Under the pieces are notes generated by a model. The model was not told the DNA's origin and ran no database searches. It saw only the letters and a program-made list of their open reading frames with translations. From the NCBI GenBank assembly GCA_012932295.1, contig JAAONU010000004.1, positions 6,767,030-6,831,029 of the forward strand: 64,000 nucleotides of DNA, read 5' to 3'. Below are positions 23,310 through 36,015 of the stretch, one piece after another. The stretch is from Cyclina sinensis. Lineage: Eukaryota > Mollusca > Bivalvia > Venerida > Veneridae. Every line of letters starts with the position of its first letter. Position 1 is the stretch's first letter. The translations under genes and the position numbers were made by a program.

Positions 23310-23565
23310 TTTTTTATCGTCGGCGCCGGTTGGCCATGTGGTCGACGCCCCCTTCAGAGATTAGTTATTTCATGCCCAGTTAGTTAGTCCCAGTGTATAG
23401 CAATGATACTTGGGACCTCGGTTTAACTTTTCATCCGAAAAACAATTAGTAATGTTAGTGTAAGAGCTCGGTATCGAACTAGCGACTCCAGGATTACCAG
23501 TTCAGCGCGTTAATTACCACTGGACCACTGATCCGGTCCACGGCTAGACTGAAAATGTCCACACT
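23310..23565 (-). mobile_element. tRNA-headed SINE-like sequence
   Basis: Read on the minus strand from about 23562: 'gtggtccagtggtaattaac' (A-box-like) and 'gctagttcgataccgagctc' (B-box-like) about 35 bp apart, the spacing of a tRNA-derived polymerase III promoter, followed by a tRNA-unrelated body. The head is degenerate and no tRNA fold is preserved. Confidence 0.55.
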
Positions 23566-23604
23566 TATATACCCTTGCTGGGATATCTTGCATGAGAATT
23601 TCTG

Positions 23605-24715
23605 ACACATAATATATGTTATTTGGGTTTTTGAGTGATATATGTGGATATATTACCTGTCAAGATTTTATATCACCCGAGCCGTTAGGCGAGGGTGATA
23701 TTTTATCTTGGCAGGTAATATATAGGGAATATTATGTTGTAGTAGCTGTCTGTGACCTTGTATTTTGCTACGAGCACGTGGGGAAATCGATATCTCGCGA
23801 GACCGAAGGTCGAGCGAGATATCGATTTTCCCACGCTGCGAGTTGCAAAATACAAGGTCTCAGACAGAGCTCTACTACAACATAATTTTCCTTTTATTAT
23901 ACACCTATAAATTTTAGACAATAAATAATAAGACAAAATGATTCAATTTACTGAACTTTTATTTCACAAACAAACACATATTATTGAAAAATAAAATTAT
24001 GAATGGCGGATGAATATATCAAATTTGTAGAAAGAAGCCACGCCTCCAACTCATTTAAAATCATTTAAAATGGCCGCCACAATCGGGAACACACATCAAT
24101 ATTTCAATGTCAACAATTGTTGGAAGGATAAACATTATTTTGCAGTGAATGAATTAATTCTTCAGTTGGATTGTATCAACTAAATCGTCGGACATTTTAG
24201 ACAGAAACAGATATTGTATACATATGACCTACTGTATACATGTAAACAGTTGCAGACGACGTAGTTGAAATCACGACGATTCTCTTTTAAATAGGACGTT
24301 TGTGTGTATTCATAAGATTTTGATAGAAGGGTACAATTTATGGATTTTTATGTTAAAGAATTGTAATAGTATTCAAAAAACACTTTCAATTATGTTTGTT
24401 TATATTTTTTGACGAGGGGATTTCGTTACTAAAAATAATATACGGATTCCCCGCAAGGTGCTTGTAGTATCGGTTCCCGCTTCCAATTACTACGTCACGC
24501 ACAACAAGGCTGGGAGCCAACCAAGAAAAATAGTCCGGCACTTCCATATATGGTACCGTATTCGACACTAACATAATACGGATTTTTCTATCCGTCGAAG
24601 CGTATTTGCGCTTCTAGATTTGTGTGTATTTTAGAAAGAAAATTTATAGGTATATAATAAATCCACATATATCACGAAAAACCCCAAATATTAATTTTAT
24701 TACCCTTCCCCTGCC
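23605..24715. mobile_element. Inverted-repeat element (~1.1 kb) starting with twin hairpins
   Basis: The left end (tttgggtttttgagtgatat then atgtggatatatta) is matched by the reverse complement of the right end (taataaatccacatatatca, cgaaaaaccccaaat) at about 24655-24695. Two long hairpins occupy 23649-23886. The ORFs at 23616-23885 and 23703-23936 read through these hairpins and are not genes. Confidence 0.6.
23649..23886. repeat. Two adjacent long imperfect hairpins
   Basis: Hairpin 1 (23649-23723): arms 'tatattacctgtcaagattt' / 'atcttggcaggtaatata' around a loop near gagccgttaggcgag. Hairpin 2 (about 23730-23886): arms of about 70 nt ('attatgttgtag...ccttgtattttgc...atcgatatctcgc') around gagaccgaaggtcgag. 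Both loops contain a short CCG...GG core. Confidence 0.85.
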
Positions 24716-25376
24716 GAGTAAGACGATTTTAAAAAATCATTGCAGTATCAAATGAAACGTCGAAATAAGATGCCCTTTAGGGTACCCCTTCACCGCAAAA
24801 TGACGTCACAGCATAATTTGTGCTGGCGAATTGCGGTATTTTCCCAGAAGTGATAATGTTTTTTTGAATATTGAATTTATATCTTTAACGAAAGCCATAA
24901 ATTGGGGATAATATATCCGCGCATTCAGTACAGATTATTTTTCTTTATTTTTTTTATTTTTATTTCAATAGTTCGTCTGTAGATCTACATTAAGTTTTTG
25001 CTTTTGTACCTTACGAATGTAAACAAGAGAAAAGGAGTAGTCTGTTGAAGACGCTTTTTTGTAATTAATATCAAGGTTTGGCGAAGTCATTTTTGTTTCA
25101 AATACTCATGAGAATATTTAACATTACTCTATTTTGGTAAATATATTTTTTTTGACAATTAAAAAGTGATTGTATATCGGAATTTACACTTTACAACATC
25201 GAACCGTACGCGCATCGTCACAGCGCATGTTGTTTACAACGTTTACAACATGGGGTACCAAAAGGGGAAATTTAATGTGTATATTACCTGTCTGGCTCGG
25301 TAATATCAATTTATTTCGACGGATCAATAGCCAATCAAAAAGGAGAAAAAAATCTGGAAGGGTAATAAAAAGAATT
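24698..25376. mobile_element. Possible second short-TIR element
   Basis: 'ttttattacccttcc' at about 24700 is matched in inverse orientation by 'ggaagggtaataaaa' near 25356-25370. 'attacctgtctggctcggta' near 25282 resembles the hairpin-1 arm of the neighbouring element, so the two may be related. The ORFs at 25170-25451 are inside it. Confidence 0.4.
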
Positions 25377-25529
25377 ATCAGTAAAAACCAAACAATTATG
25401 TGTAGTTTAAAAAGAAGTACGCTATTTAGGTTCACAACTATAAATATTTAAAACTTTTATTTTTGAAAAAAAAAATCAAGTAGTGGACTTGATTAGCACT
25501 GTAAAATGGACATTGTGGTAAGAAGTGAA

Positions 25530-25655
25530 ATTTAACATATTGCTGCAAGCAGGTACGTTTTAACATATTGCTGCAAGCAGAGACGTCTTAACATATTGCT
25601 GCAAACAGAGACGTCTTAACATATTGCTGCAAGCAGAGACGTCTTAACATACAGG
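25530..25655 (+). repeat. 28-bp unit, four tandem copies
   Basis: 'taacatattgctgcaagcag' followed by agacgtct; the first copy has a diverged end and a fifth is partial. The unit contains the palindrome agacgtct. Confidence 0.92.
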
Positions 25656-26353
25656 CTAAACATTTATTATAAAAGAGAATCACTGGTACTATTTAAATTT
25701 AGAGAAAATACTGAATTTGGCAAACCTGCCACAATGCCTCGTACTTCTTCTCTCAGGGCTGGAACTTATATTTGTTGTGAAAACAGACGAGATTTTTTGT
25801 TGTTGTCGACTCTTGTCCGTATGAGAAGTACATGTTGAGTGCAGTGACCAAACAGTGAAGTGAATTGACCAGGCAAGGTGAAGAATTTCGTGCTCAAAGT
25901 AGGGCTTCAATAGGGGTAATTACTGTCTATTGCCTGGGGTTTAAAAAAATCATTCAAATTTTCCATTATAGCTAGCATGATTAATTAAATTTCTCTGTAT
26001 ACCTTTTAGAAGGAGATCACCCCAGTCACCTTGGTATTTTTATTACAATCTTTCAAGGCTTCCACGACAAATGTATGCATACCTTTTTTTCCCCTTGAAG
26101 AATATATTTAAGAAAAAAGTTCCCATTTCTAACGAATCAGGCATTTTCCTAACTAACAGCTCCACACAACACCTCTACAATTAATTGATAGGTTCCCAAC
26201 AGCACATATTAAGTTGTGCTTAAAAAGTAACATTTCTTGTCACGTCATCTCATATAACACTAATCGTTATGAAGCTCTTTATATTTTGAAATTGGATTCG
26301 TTTCAACTTTAAGCACCGTGATTTAGTTTCACCACTCTCTTACGTTCTGGACA

Positions 26354-26490
26354 TTAAGAGTTGACATCTAAAGAACTGTCACATAAACGTTTTCGTTTCA
26401 TTGGTCTCCTTGATCCAGAATCTGAGTACACCTCTTCCAGCTAGCTGTATTTTCGATACTGGTTATTCTATTTTCTCCCAAAGACTCTTT
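26354..26490 (-). pseudogene. Decayed terminal exon, copy 1
   Basis: The minus strand encodes EEVYSDSGSRRPMKRKRL followed by nine residues and TAA at 26354-26356. Upstream in the same frame, TAG stops interrupt two positions where copy 2 is open. A TTTAATTTCAG acceptor lies just upstream (about 26510). The basic KRKRL cluster resembles a nuclear localisation signal. Family not recognised. Confidence 0.45.
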
Positions 26491-28742
26491 TTTTCTGCGC
26501 TCTGAAATTAAAGACAGAAAGAGAAAGCTTTGATAAAGAAGAAACATAATAATTAGACCGCTTTATCACTTTCTTTTTTTGCACACCAGTTATACACGAT
26601 TGACTTGTTCCTTTTTAACTGGTATCAGCCAAACGTGTTTCAAGATGAAATAGGTTTTAAAATGGCTTTTCAAATTGGGTATCCTTCTTAGACTGTCAAT
26701 ATCTTGGTGTCATTTTGTACTCTTAATGTAAGACGAATAGTATTATCAGGTTCTTAAAAATAGATTTCTATCAGAAATTCCGTCTTTTAAAATATCTCAA
26801 CGGTTGATCATACTGCTATTAGCAATCCTGTCCATTAATTTTGTACTTAAAGTAGGAAACGATGGTAGCGACAAACTACCAAGTATGACCGTAACACATT
26901 GTCTTTACAAAATATCGGTTTACAAAACAATTGAATAGTCTAAACCATCGGACATTTTCTCCTTTTGTGTTGTTAGTCTGTACCGTTTGTAGGAGACAGA
27001 TAAAAGAAGCGATATATCTTAATTGCTAGCGGTACAGATTGTATTCAAAGAAACGATTAAAACCAGCTAGGTGCCTGTTAAGTTAAACCATGAAAGATGT
27101 GAAATGAGGCGATTTTTTAGGGGATGGTAATCCATCACAAACCTTTTTCTGATAAGACCCTGTGTTTTTTTTGTCTTGCCTTAGAGTAAGATTGAAAACG
27201 GATTAAAGTTGCCAAATCGCTTGCTTTCGATTCTTAATTGAACTGAAAGAAGCGATATCTTGAGGTTTTCTTTAGTATTTGTTTTTTTTCATACAAAATC
27301 TTGTTAACTTTTCTGTTTAGTTTCTAAATGATTAATGTATAAAAAGGTCTAACGACATTTTCATGCTATCAGCCTTTTCTTATCTCACAAATTCATTAGA
27401 TTGTTTCTCACTCTCAGACTTTTGTCAGAAGATAACAATGAAAGGCTTTGAAAACAATACGATATGTACGAATTCGATTCGATGATAAGGGTTCATTTAA
27501 CATTGAAATACTATAAGATCTAATCTCAGATTTGGTTTAAATACCAATTCAGGGAAGCACTGTTTTTACCAAAATGGCATGTCTTTAAAGAAGCTTTTGT
27601 TGCATCAATACTTTTGTATTGACCACAATCCTCTCTCAAATTCAATTCCAGCCAATTTCACGACACTAGAGTGAGAGGTGTTTTTAATTTGAGTTTCGTA
27701 AAAAGTCTTTTTTTACTAATTACTATTGATCTACCATTCTATTTTGTTCACGGTGTTGCTTGCTATACAGAGAGAACCATCCATGAATTCTTCGGAATTC
27801 TTATTATTGCATTGAGATAGAGATATTGATTCAATGCCATTCATGTATGCTCATTTCTGTATTGCATGTGAATTTTAATAATATGTCAGTTATAAATGCA
27901 AATAAATCTCCAAGGCAGTAAAACAGTTTAATATCAAACTTTTAAATTTTTAGATCCTAATCTCGAAAGGCAGACTACTCTTTAGAATATATATCTCAGC
28001 TCCGTCCTTTTGTATTAAATCAAGAATAATTATAATCAAAACATTTCATTTTATCGAAGCCTATGTCTATTTGTACACAGAGACACACATATCAAGTTTA
28101 AATTATCACAAAATAAATTCAATTACGATTTAGAGGACATGGTTCCACGCCTTGTCTATTTGATTTAATGAATTTTCTGATATGATTATTCGGTATTTTT
28201 TCTAGTTGTCACTGTTAGTAAGCTATCTGGCTTCTTCTTCAAATAATCCACATGTGGCTATTATGTTCCACAAAAGTTACAGATTTTTGACAATCAGTAT
28301 TTGCATTGGAAATTGTGTATACTCTAGAAAATTGGAAAATGTAATAATTCAAAATTATTACTTTGCTCCTGGCTTCATGTTTTAACTTCTAAAAGCTGAA
28401 AGAACGTATCGCATCAACTGACTGTTCTTGTGTAAACTTTTGTCAATTTTCTTTGGAAGACACCTTTGAAGATTAAGTTAACAGTAACTTGGATTTAAGG
28501 TTTGTTGTTGATACTGGTACCTGCCCTTTCAATGTACGTATTATGTACTTTAAGAAATGAACGAGAAAAGAAGTCAAAAACGTAAAATTAAGAAATAAAT
28601 ACCAAACAAGAAATTTGACTTTATACTTTTTTAAATGTTAAACAATCGAGACAACACAAAAACAGTATCAGCTTGAAACAATTCTTTATCGGAAGTCTTT
28701 TTTGTTTTAAATATTCAACAGCAACCCAGTCTTTAACTGATG

Positions 28743-28782
<40 letters not shown>
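28743..28782 (+). repeat. Poly(A) tract (~39 A)
   Basis: Long A run. The matching site in copy 2 (about 40470) reads 'tgatggaagaaaac', so the run arose after the duplication. No target-site duplication or retrogene body was seen upstream. Confidence 0.9.
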
Positions 28783-30859
28783 AACAAAAACATTTCTTTA
28801 CTATATTTTATTTTAAAGATTAATAAACTGAATATACTGACAAGAAAAAAGGTGAACCTTCCGAAAAATTGAGTTATGAACACCTTAGATTAACTGCTTT
28901 CAGTTGACTTTCATAAGTTTCAGTACTGTTTCAATCGAATACATTGTTAAATTTATGAAGTTTAAACCATTGCAATGGACTTTCTAAATAAAGCAGCAGC
29001 TTCTTCTGATTACTATCACTACGTTCTTAAGCCATATGGAATTTTATTGCGAATCTATATCAGTATGACAAAATATGTTCTCGTATTTCAGAGAAGCGTC
29101 AAAAAAATTTATACAACTTGTCTTAGTGACCATTAACGTTTTGTCAAGTGTAGTGAAATTTCCTTGGAGGAGAATTTTGAAATGTTGTAAGACTATAACT
29201 ATACATCTTGCTTTTTGATCATCTTATCACAGGTACAAACACTAACAGCAAATATTCAATGTTTACTTTTTGCCGTGTAATGTGATTCCATCTGTTTAAG
29301 AATTTCAGAACATCCAATGAAAAAAACAAACAAACAAAACTATTCACATAACACGCGCAGACAGCAGTTCAATTCCTGAAATTACAAAAGAAAAACAGTT
29401 ATAAATCAGTCAGCAAGTGATGTAATTAAAGCAGAGGCGTGACTGTGATACTTTGTTCTTTATGTTAATTACAAACAGGCAGGTAAATACAAAATGTTTA
29501 TCTTTCCCCTTTCTTTTCGCTCTCTCATTATTTGTTATAAACAAACAACTTTTATTTTCTTAGGTTTTATGAAATGATTTACTAGTATTCATTGAGATAT
29601 AAAGGAAAAAATATTCCACCGCCTGAAATTTCTAAAACTCGTGTTCGACATAACTACAAGGGTACAAAGAAATTGATGCTATTTGTTTAGGTTACATTTC
29701 CTTTTAAAGTTTTGTATGTGGTCTAAATATTTCAATTAGCACCGATGTGTACTTGTGTAGAAAAACATTTACAATCTGGATTGTATTCACTTACTCCTAT
29801 GTGAACATCTTTTATAACTTTTCCATTAATTAATTAAACAAACGACCATAATAAAGGGTTTATTTTCATTTCCATCTATTTAGGAAGTGAAAAAAGCTCT
29901 TTGCTACTTCAAATTTACATGATGTCTGATAATTCACTGTTTTCAGCATTAACCTTAATCATCATGCATCTCAGTCATTTCTGACCACTTGTAGCACTTT
30001 ATGCTTACTTTGTCAAAGGTCAAGGTCATTAGCATACTAGAATTTGAAAACGTTTTCCGATCAATGTCTCAGAAATAACTAAACCTAATACTTTCATACT
30101 TTACAGGATAATTAGGCATGATAAGTATTCTGAAGGTGTCTTGCTAACTGTATCAGTTGTAAGGATCACACCGTCAAACTAGAGGATGGTTAAAAATGGT
30201 GCGTAGATATTTCTTTTTGATTCAGACTTTGCTGCATCAAAACTAATAACCTTTAAAAATTTGGACATAAGTGCCATTCTGTCGTTCTGTTAATTAATTG
30301 TGCTTATTGTTCTTTCAGACAAGGTTAAAATACTGTCAACATTTTAAAAAGTTGTGGGGACACTTTCACCAGTGTCACAAACGGAAAAAGGAATTATATA
30401 ACGAACCTGACCGCTGTGACGCGTCCCCAAATGGGAAAGTACTGCATGTGTTTACAATAATATATTCATGATTCAAAAGTACATGAATATGTTTAAATAT
30501 AAACATACATGCCTTATCCTATAATAAACGGAGAAGTTCGATATCCGGATTATTGTGCTTTTCTTAAAGCATTTAATTTAGATATGATCATTATTCCATT
30601 GCGATATTTCGTCAGAAGTAGTAAGAAGATAAAATAATCACTAAACTGTATAAAGTGAAACAGGTTATTGGACTAATGTAACGTTGCCGCAACTCCATTT
30701 GTAAAACGAACAGGAGACAACATTTACTGCTATGTCGAGACAAACATTTTTACGGTATCGGTCTTATTATGTGTAAGTGACACTTAACATTTGCGAGAAA
30801 ATGAGAACACACGAGGAAACTTTTCTAGCCTGTATGTTGAAGCTAAGACTTCCTCATTT

Positions 30860-31900
30860 TATCACTGTTCGTGGCCATAAAGAGAAGAATACGATTTTTT
30901 TAAACCTTGGAACTATATTGGCTATTACGTATCGAAAAGTATGTACAATTTTTGTGTCCCCATTTCGTTGGAGCTATATAGCAAAGCTCTTTACTGTACG
31001 CCTGTCAGTTCATACGTACATCTGCCTCCCTAAATATTGTGTGTCAAAGTCCTCATAAATTCTTTTAAAAGATCTGTTTCAAATTTTTACAGATTAATAA
31101 CCTATGTGCAGATGGTTATAAAGGGAGGAATTCATTATTGCGCATTGTTTTACCTGAATAATATGCCTTTTTACTTGAATGTAAGGGATCAAAAGAAAAT
31201 ATTGTTTATCGAATTACTCATTCGTCTTTCAGACGATTTTTTTTCAAACTTTGTAATATTAATAGCAAGGTGTGTAGATGATCCCAAAGGAAGGAAGTTT
31301 TGATGCTCCTAAATTTACCAGATTTATGGGTATTTTAGGGTATGTATAGAAAATCTTGAATTTTGAACTTCTCGTTCAGCTTTTGGAAGATTTGCCCGAA
31401 AACTTCCATTGATGAACAACCTAGGTGCGTATATTTTCGTAAAAAGAAGAGATTCCTGTTTGGACTTTACAGCTGAAACAAGGGGCCTTTGTATTGTTTC
31501 TCTTGGATGACTATAGAAAAATTTTGTGTGTCGAACTCCTCATTAATCGTTTCGAGTATTTACTTCACAATTTAATAGACAAACTATTTAAGTGTGTTCA
31601 TGTTTGGATCTTACTTAACCAAAATTATTCAGTTGTATTTTTCACTAAAACAGGTATTGAGAAAATCAAATGTGTTTATTGTCATGCAATGTTTCGAGGT
31701 TATTCTTCAGACTTACTGAGATGAACACTTTATTTTGGCATGTAATGGTCATACAGGAAGGGATTTCCATTTATAAATAGACTGCTTATTGTTTGATGTT
31801 ATTTTTTTCCTCAATAAATGCGTGCAGAGAAAGTGTTTTTGTGCAACTTCTTGTTCAGTTTTTGGAGATTTTCCTTTAAAATGTGAGATTAAATAACTTA
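30860..31900 (+). repeat. CCCCATTTCGTTGGAGC-type monomer repeat, copy 1
   Basis: From 'ccccatttcgttggagctat' (30959) it contains several diverged 150-180 bp monomers of the pattern 'tgtcgaactcctcatt...tttcaaacttt...gacaaacaacctaggtg'. It gives rise to the ORFs at 30777-31058, 31037-31303 and 31494-31724, which I do not regard as genes. Confidence 0.65.
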
Positions 31901-33799
31901 ATAAGCAGATAATCAGAAGATGGTAGAGAAGAGTATTTTACCTACTTCTTTTACTCTAATTATTGACATTTGTTTCTTATGCCACATGCTCAAGAAAATG
32001 CACCAAATTGGGGACATCCTTGCCTTATGAACACAATTCTAGTTACTATGTTTCATTCATCTTGCAAGGCGATGCTCTGTTGTTCAAATATTAACATTTC
32101 GTTCGTTCTAGCTCATAACCTTACGACAAAAAAAAAAAATAATAAAAAAAATAAGAACACCAACAAAAGCAGTGTAGTCTCGCCACAAAGGCGTTAATTC
32201 TCAATAATATGGATTGCATTTGAAATGATCATGCACAGTTCATGTTCCTAATTGGTTACAAGACCCTATTTAACTGATTGCCAGAAAACAACTGTATTGT
32301 ACAGCCTTTGCAAAATTTGAGAAGTTAAACTCATTGCTTTCATATTAAAAAAGTTGTTCTGGAAGCAAAAATGAACGTGTTCCTAGAATTCCTTTAATCT
32401 TAAGCTGCTCCTGAAAAAAAAATCTTGTTTAAGAAGAGGTAATAGTTATCAGGTATTTAATCCTTACAAAAATTAATTACAGGTTCAGGAATACAAATCG
32501 TCAGTCTAAAATTTGTCCAGAAGAATCAGATCAACCGCCACTATTAAAATGGAAAATTCTGTTGTCTAAAACATCGTTAAATTCTTTTTGTCAGTCCTGT
32601 TGGAAAATAAGAAAACTGAAAAAATATGTATCATTTGATATGTAAAATAGTAAGGATCCTCTAAAATACATAGAATAACAGAAGACGTAGATTGTATTCC
32701 TTAGTATGTCATCTTGATGTAAAATGTTAAACTGTAGAAAACTTTAAAGATATAATATTTGTTTTCAATGTTACACCTAAAACTGTAGAAGATATTGATG
32801 TAAGAAGTTTTGTTGTAACATCAAATAATCGACGTAGGTGTCTCGAGGATATAGGCTGAACAAAATAATAATGTACGAATATAAAGAAATTAAACGCCTG
32901 GTTGTGCTATTCACGATTACCTCTGTGTTGGAGACAAAGAATTCATCTATTTTTAGGACGGCTATGCCACTGGCTATCATTCACTCAGATAACGAATGAA
33001 TATGAACGACCGCATTTTGCATTAATAATATTAGGGTTTAAATTCAGAAAAGTATATGCGTAATTCTAATTGAACATTCGATTTTGGATGAAGTTCCTGT
33101 GAAAATGACACTACAATATCGAAATTACCAAAACAGTGCCAGACAGATCAAACAGAAAAGTCAGCTTGTGCTCGAATGGTTTCAGATATCACAAATATTT
33201 GCCATAGAATGGGCACTGATTTTATTACTGCATTTCATTTTTTAGATGTTTTATTTCCCCATCGGTTAAAAGTAACGCATTCTATGATGTTATTTCAGAG
33301 GAGGATGAAAATTTCAGAGTAGGTCTAATAACAATTTCGGACTGTTTCCTTTTCTATGGAACTGAGAGAGAAACGATTTAATAAGCAGAACCCAATCAAA
33401 TGCAGCTATCTATCAAACTTTATTTAAATCAACAGCAAGAATATTTTGGTTTCTGATCTTGAGAATTGATTAAATGAATAACATTGTTAACAAATACTAC
33501 ATTTCTGTTGAGAATGAATAATCTGCAAAACTCAGTTTTTTTGCCAGGAAGCAATCAGAAACAAATAAACACAATGCCAACGAGCTTTCATAGAATTCCA
33601 GACGAGATGCAATACTGAGAATGCAAACATATGAAACTAAAAGTCTGAAGTACATTAAATACCTGGGTATTTCTTTTATAAGATTTAGCAATCAGCTTTC
33701 ATTCAACATTAGTTGTCATGTTTCATATACTGCATCAACACATTAATTAGTCACTATGGTTTCCTTAGAATCTGCTGACAGACACACACAATTTTCAAG

Positions 33800-34235
33800 C
33801 AATGTAGTAGGTCAGTATGTGGAGGTCAGCCAAAATTAAAGTTGTAATCTAATTTCTAAATTGTCCTTGTGTTTTAAATTTCTTTGTTGTAGCTTCAAAA
33901 ACTTGTAGGTAGGTCCATAAGTGAAGATCTAGGTCAGCCAAAGTCAGATTGAAACCTACATTCAAAACTGTTTGAAGTTTTGTTGCTGTAGCATCAAAAA
34001 GTGGAAAGTGGGTCAGCAAGTCAGTGTCAAGCCTACATGAAAAACGGTTCACATGGTCCAACTTTCATTGCTGTAGACAAAAATGAAAAGAAATTAGTTT
34101 GTAGGTCAACTGATCCCTGTTTGGGATCTGTTTGAACCCAAAAGATATCATTTGGACAATCTCAGTAGATGTGCAAGACATACCAACTATCTTAGCTCCC
34201 CGTACACTTTGATGAGAAGATTTTTGAAAAAGTTA
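33800..34235 (+). repeat. 'GTAGGTCA...GTTGCTGTAGCATC' tandem monomers, copy-1-specific
   Basis: Three to four degenerate ~100-bp monomers of 'gtaggtca', 'agtcagattgaaacc', 'ttgctgtagcatcaaaa'. In copy 2 the flanks join directly (tcagtatgtcgaggt / ttcacaaaaacaggc at about 47130), so either copy 2 lost it or copy 1 gained it. Related monomers are at 54800-55130. Confidence 0.65.
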
Positions 34236-35013
34236 CATTTCACAAAAAACAGGCACCAGGACAGAGCATCACCTATTTTATCTGTTAAACATTTTTAAAA
34301 AATCAGTTGGAAACTGATTGAACAAATTTGAGCATGGCGTTTATATATCTCCAATCTTTAAAGGAAATGTATGTGAATGTATTTCCAGTGCAGAAGATTA
34401 AAGAAATTAATACACACTCTTAATTGCCGACCACGACAAATCCAACATTTAATGAATTTCAAGTCCTTTAACTCACAAAGTGCCACTTAAAATTGTCTGT
34501 TGGTGGCATACAGGACTCTTAAAGTATTACTTGTGTAAAAGGGTCTCAAAATAGCTTTCTATTAGTAGTTTTTTTTTCAAAACATTTCAACTGTTTGATC
34601 ATATTGCATGTGGATCTCCTCTTTTAATCTTTAGTATGAAAAGATAGCAATTCAAACTACAGAAGCACTGAAATATTATCGGTACTCATCATGTTTGTGT
34701 ATCAAATAGGAAACTATAAGTTAACCACATACAAGAAAAGCCTGAAGTGACAGATATTTGATCCTGTTGACAGTCTTTGTTTGGACATATTTCAAGAAAC
34801 ACAAACCACCAGAAAAGGATACTACATGTATTTTTTTAAGGATTAGCCGCGTCTTTGATGAGAATATGTCTAGGTTTTGTTATTAGACCCAGGGGCATTT
34901 AATCCGAATCAGTAAAATGATCTGAAATGTTTGTAAAACACTCGTCTGTACCATAACAGAGGGGAACGAGGCTGAATTTCATTTTCGTTTATGGGCGGAT
35001 AATACATGCACAA

Positions 35014-35071
35014 CAATCGGCCGCAAAGCAGACAAACAGACAGACAAACAGACAGACAAACAGACAGACAA
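35014..35071 (+). repeat. (CAGACAGACAAA)n microsatellite
   Basis: Repeated cagacagacaaa. On the minus strand it yields the CLFV runs of the 34989-35267 ORF, which is therefore spurious. Confidence 0.93.
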
Positions 35072-35679
35072 GGACTAAAAATACAGCGTATAGGATATAA
35101 CTCCCTGGATTTTCAATAGAATAAGAGGCCTTTCCTGAAACTGTTGTCTTACATTCTGTAGACCAGACATCGTAACCTATTTCATAAATTTGGAAATAAA
35201 TTGTATGTATAATCAATATCCACCACATTCTGTTATAATTAAAGAGAGATAATAACTCGGAAGCCATTTTCTTTTTCGAAGATACAGCTTTAATGCTTAA
35301 GAACCTAAAACACCGAGTGCTGCTGCTACAATTTCAAATTTAATTTGAATCCAACTCAATTATGTTAAAATTTATTCATTGGTAAGATATTCTGAAGGAC
35401 TCGCCATGACAATCGGAACATATTCAGTCAACATTATTTGCCCTCCTTTTACTTAAGAGCGTCAGGACTAAACAGAGGAATACAATATTACAAGACTTAT
35501 TTATTTCAAAATAAGAAGGTCACATATCCATGAGGCATTGTATTCATATACATATGGCAAACAGCATAGCATTTTACGCATTACAAATAATACAGAAAAA
35601 ATTCCAGCATTACTATGTATGCATACACTTATCACTATATACGAAATATTATATTGCTATATAAGACACACCTTGATAA

Positions 35680-36015
35680 AAAAATGATTCAAAGTCCATT
35701 GATCAAAATAGTCTATAACCGTTTTATATCCATCTATAAGTGCAGAGAAATGAAGTTCAAGCAATGGACTTGGCGGGAGAATGCAACAGATTCACCTTGA
35801 AAAAGAACTATGTCGCGTTCAAAGATTCATACTCTATTGATCATAATAGTCTATAACCGTTTTATATTCATCTATAAGTACTAGGAATTGAAGATTTAAG
35901 CAATAAACTTGTCAGGAGAATGCAATAGACACACCTCGGTGATCTAAGATATACATGTGGCATTTAGAGATTCAAACGCCTATGACCCAAATAATCTAAA
36001 GAACGTTTACATTCA
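35680..36015 (+). repeat. ~130-bp unit, about 2.5 tandem copies
   Basis: Units share 'ttgatcaaaatagtctataa', 'ccgttttatatccatctata', 'agtgcagagaaatgaag' and 'gcgggagaatgcaa'. The third, partial unit (about 35955-36015) is more diverged. Copy 2 of the duplication keeps only the last unit, and its gap ends precisely at 'agaatgcaat'. Confidence 0.75.

Noticed and set aside
25170..25451. Overlapping 93- and 83-codon ORFs on opposite strands
   Set aside because: Both sit in an inverted-repeat element and have AT-driven composition.
28743..28782. Poly(A) tail of a processed retrogene
   Set aside because: No cDNA-like body or target duplication; the sequence upstream is shared with copy 2, which simply lacks the A run.
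30777..31724. Three plus-strand ORFs (30777, 31037, 31494), the first similar to an ORF at 43130
   Set aside because: They lie in or run into a dispersed monomer repeat; similarity reflects the segmental duplication, and frames are not preserved between copies.
34989..35267. 92-codon minus-strand ORF with hydrophobic CLFVCLFV repeats
   Set aside because: The repeats come from a (CAGACAGACAAA)n microsatellite; copy 2 of the duplication lacks the region.
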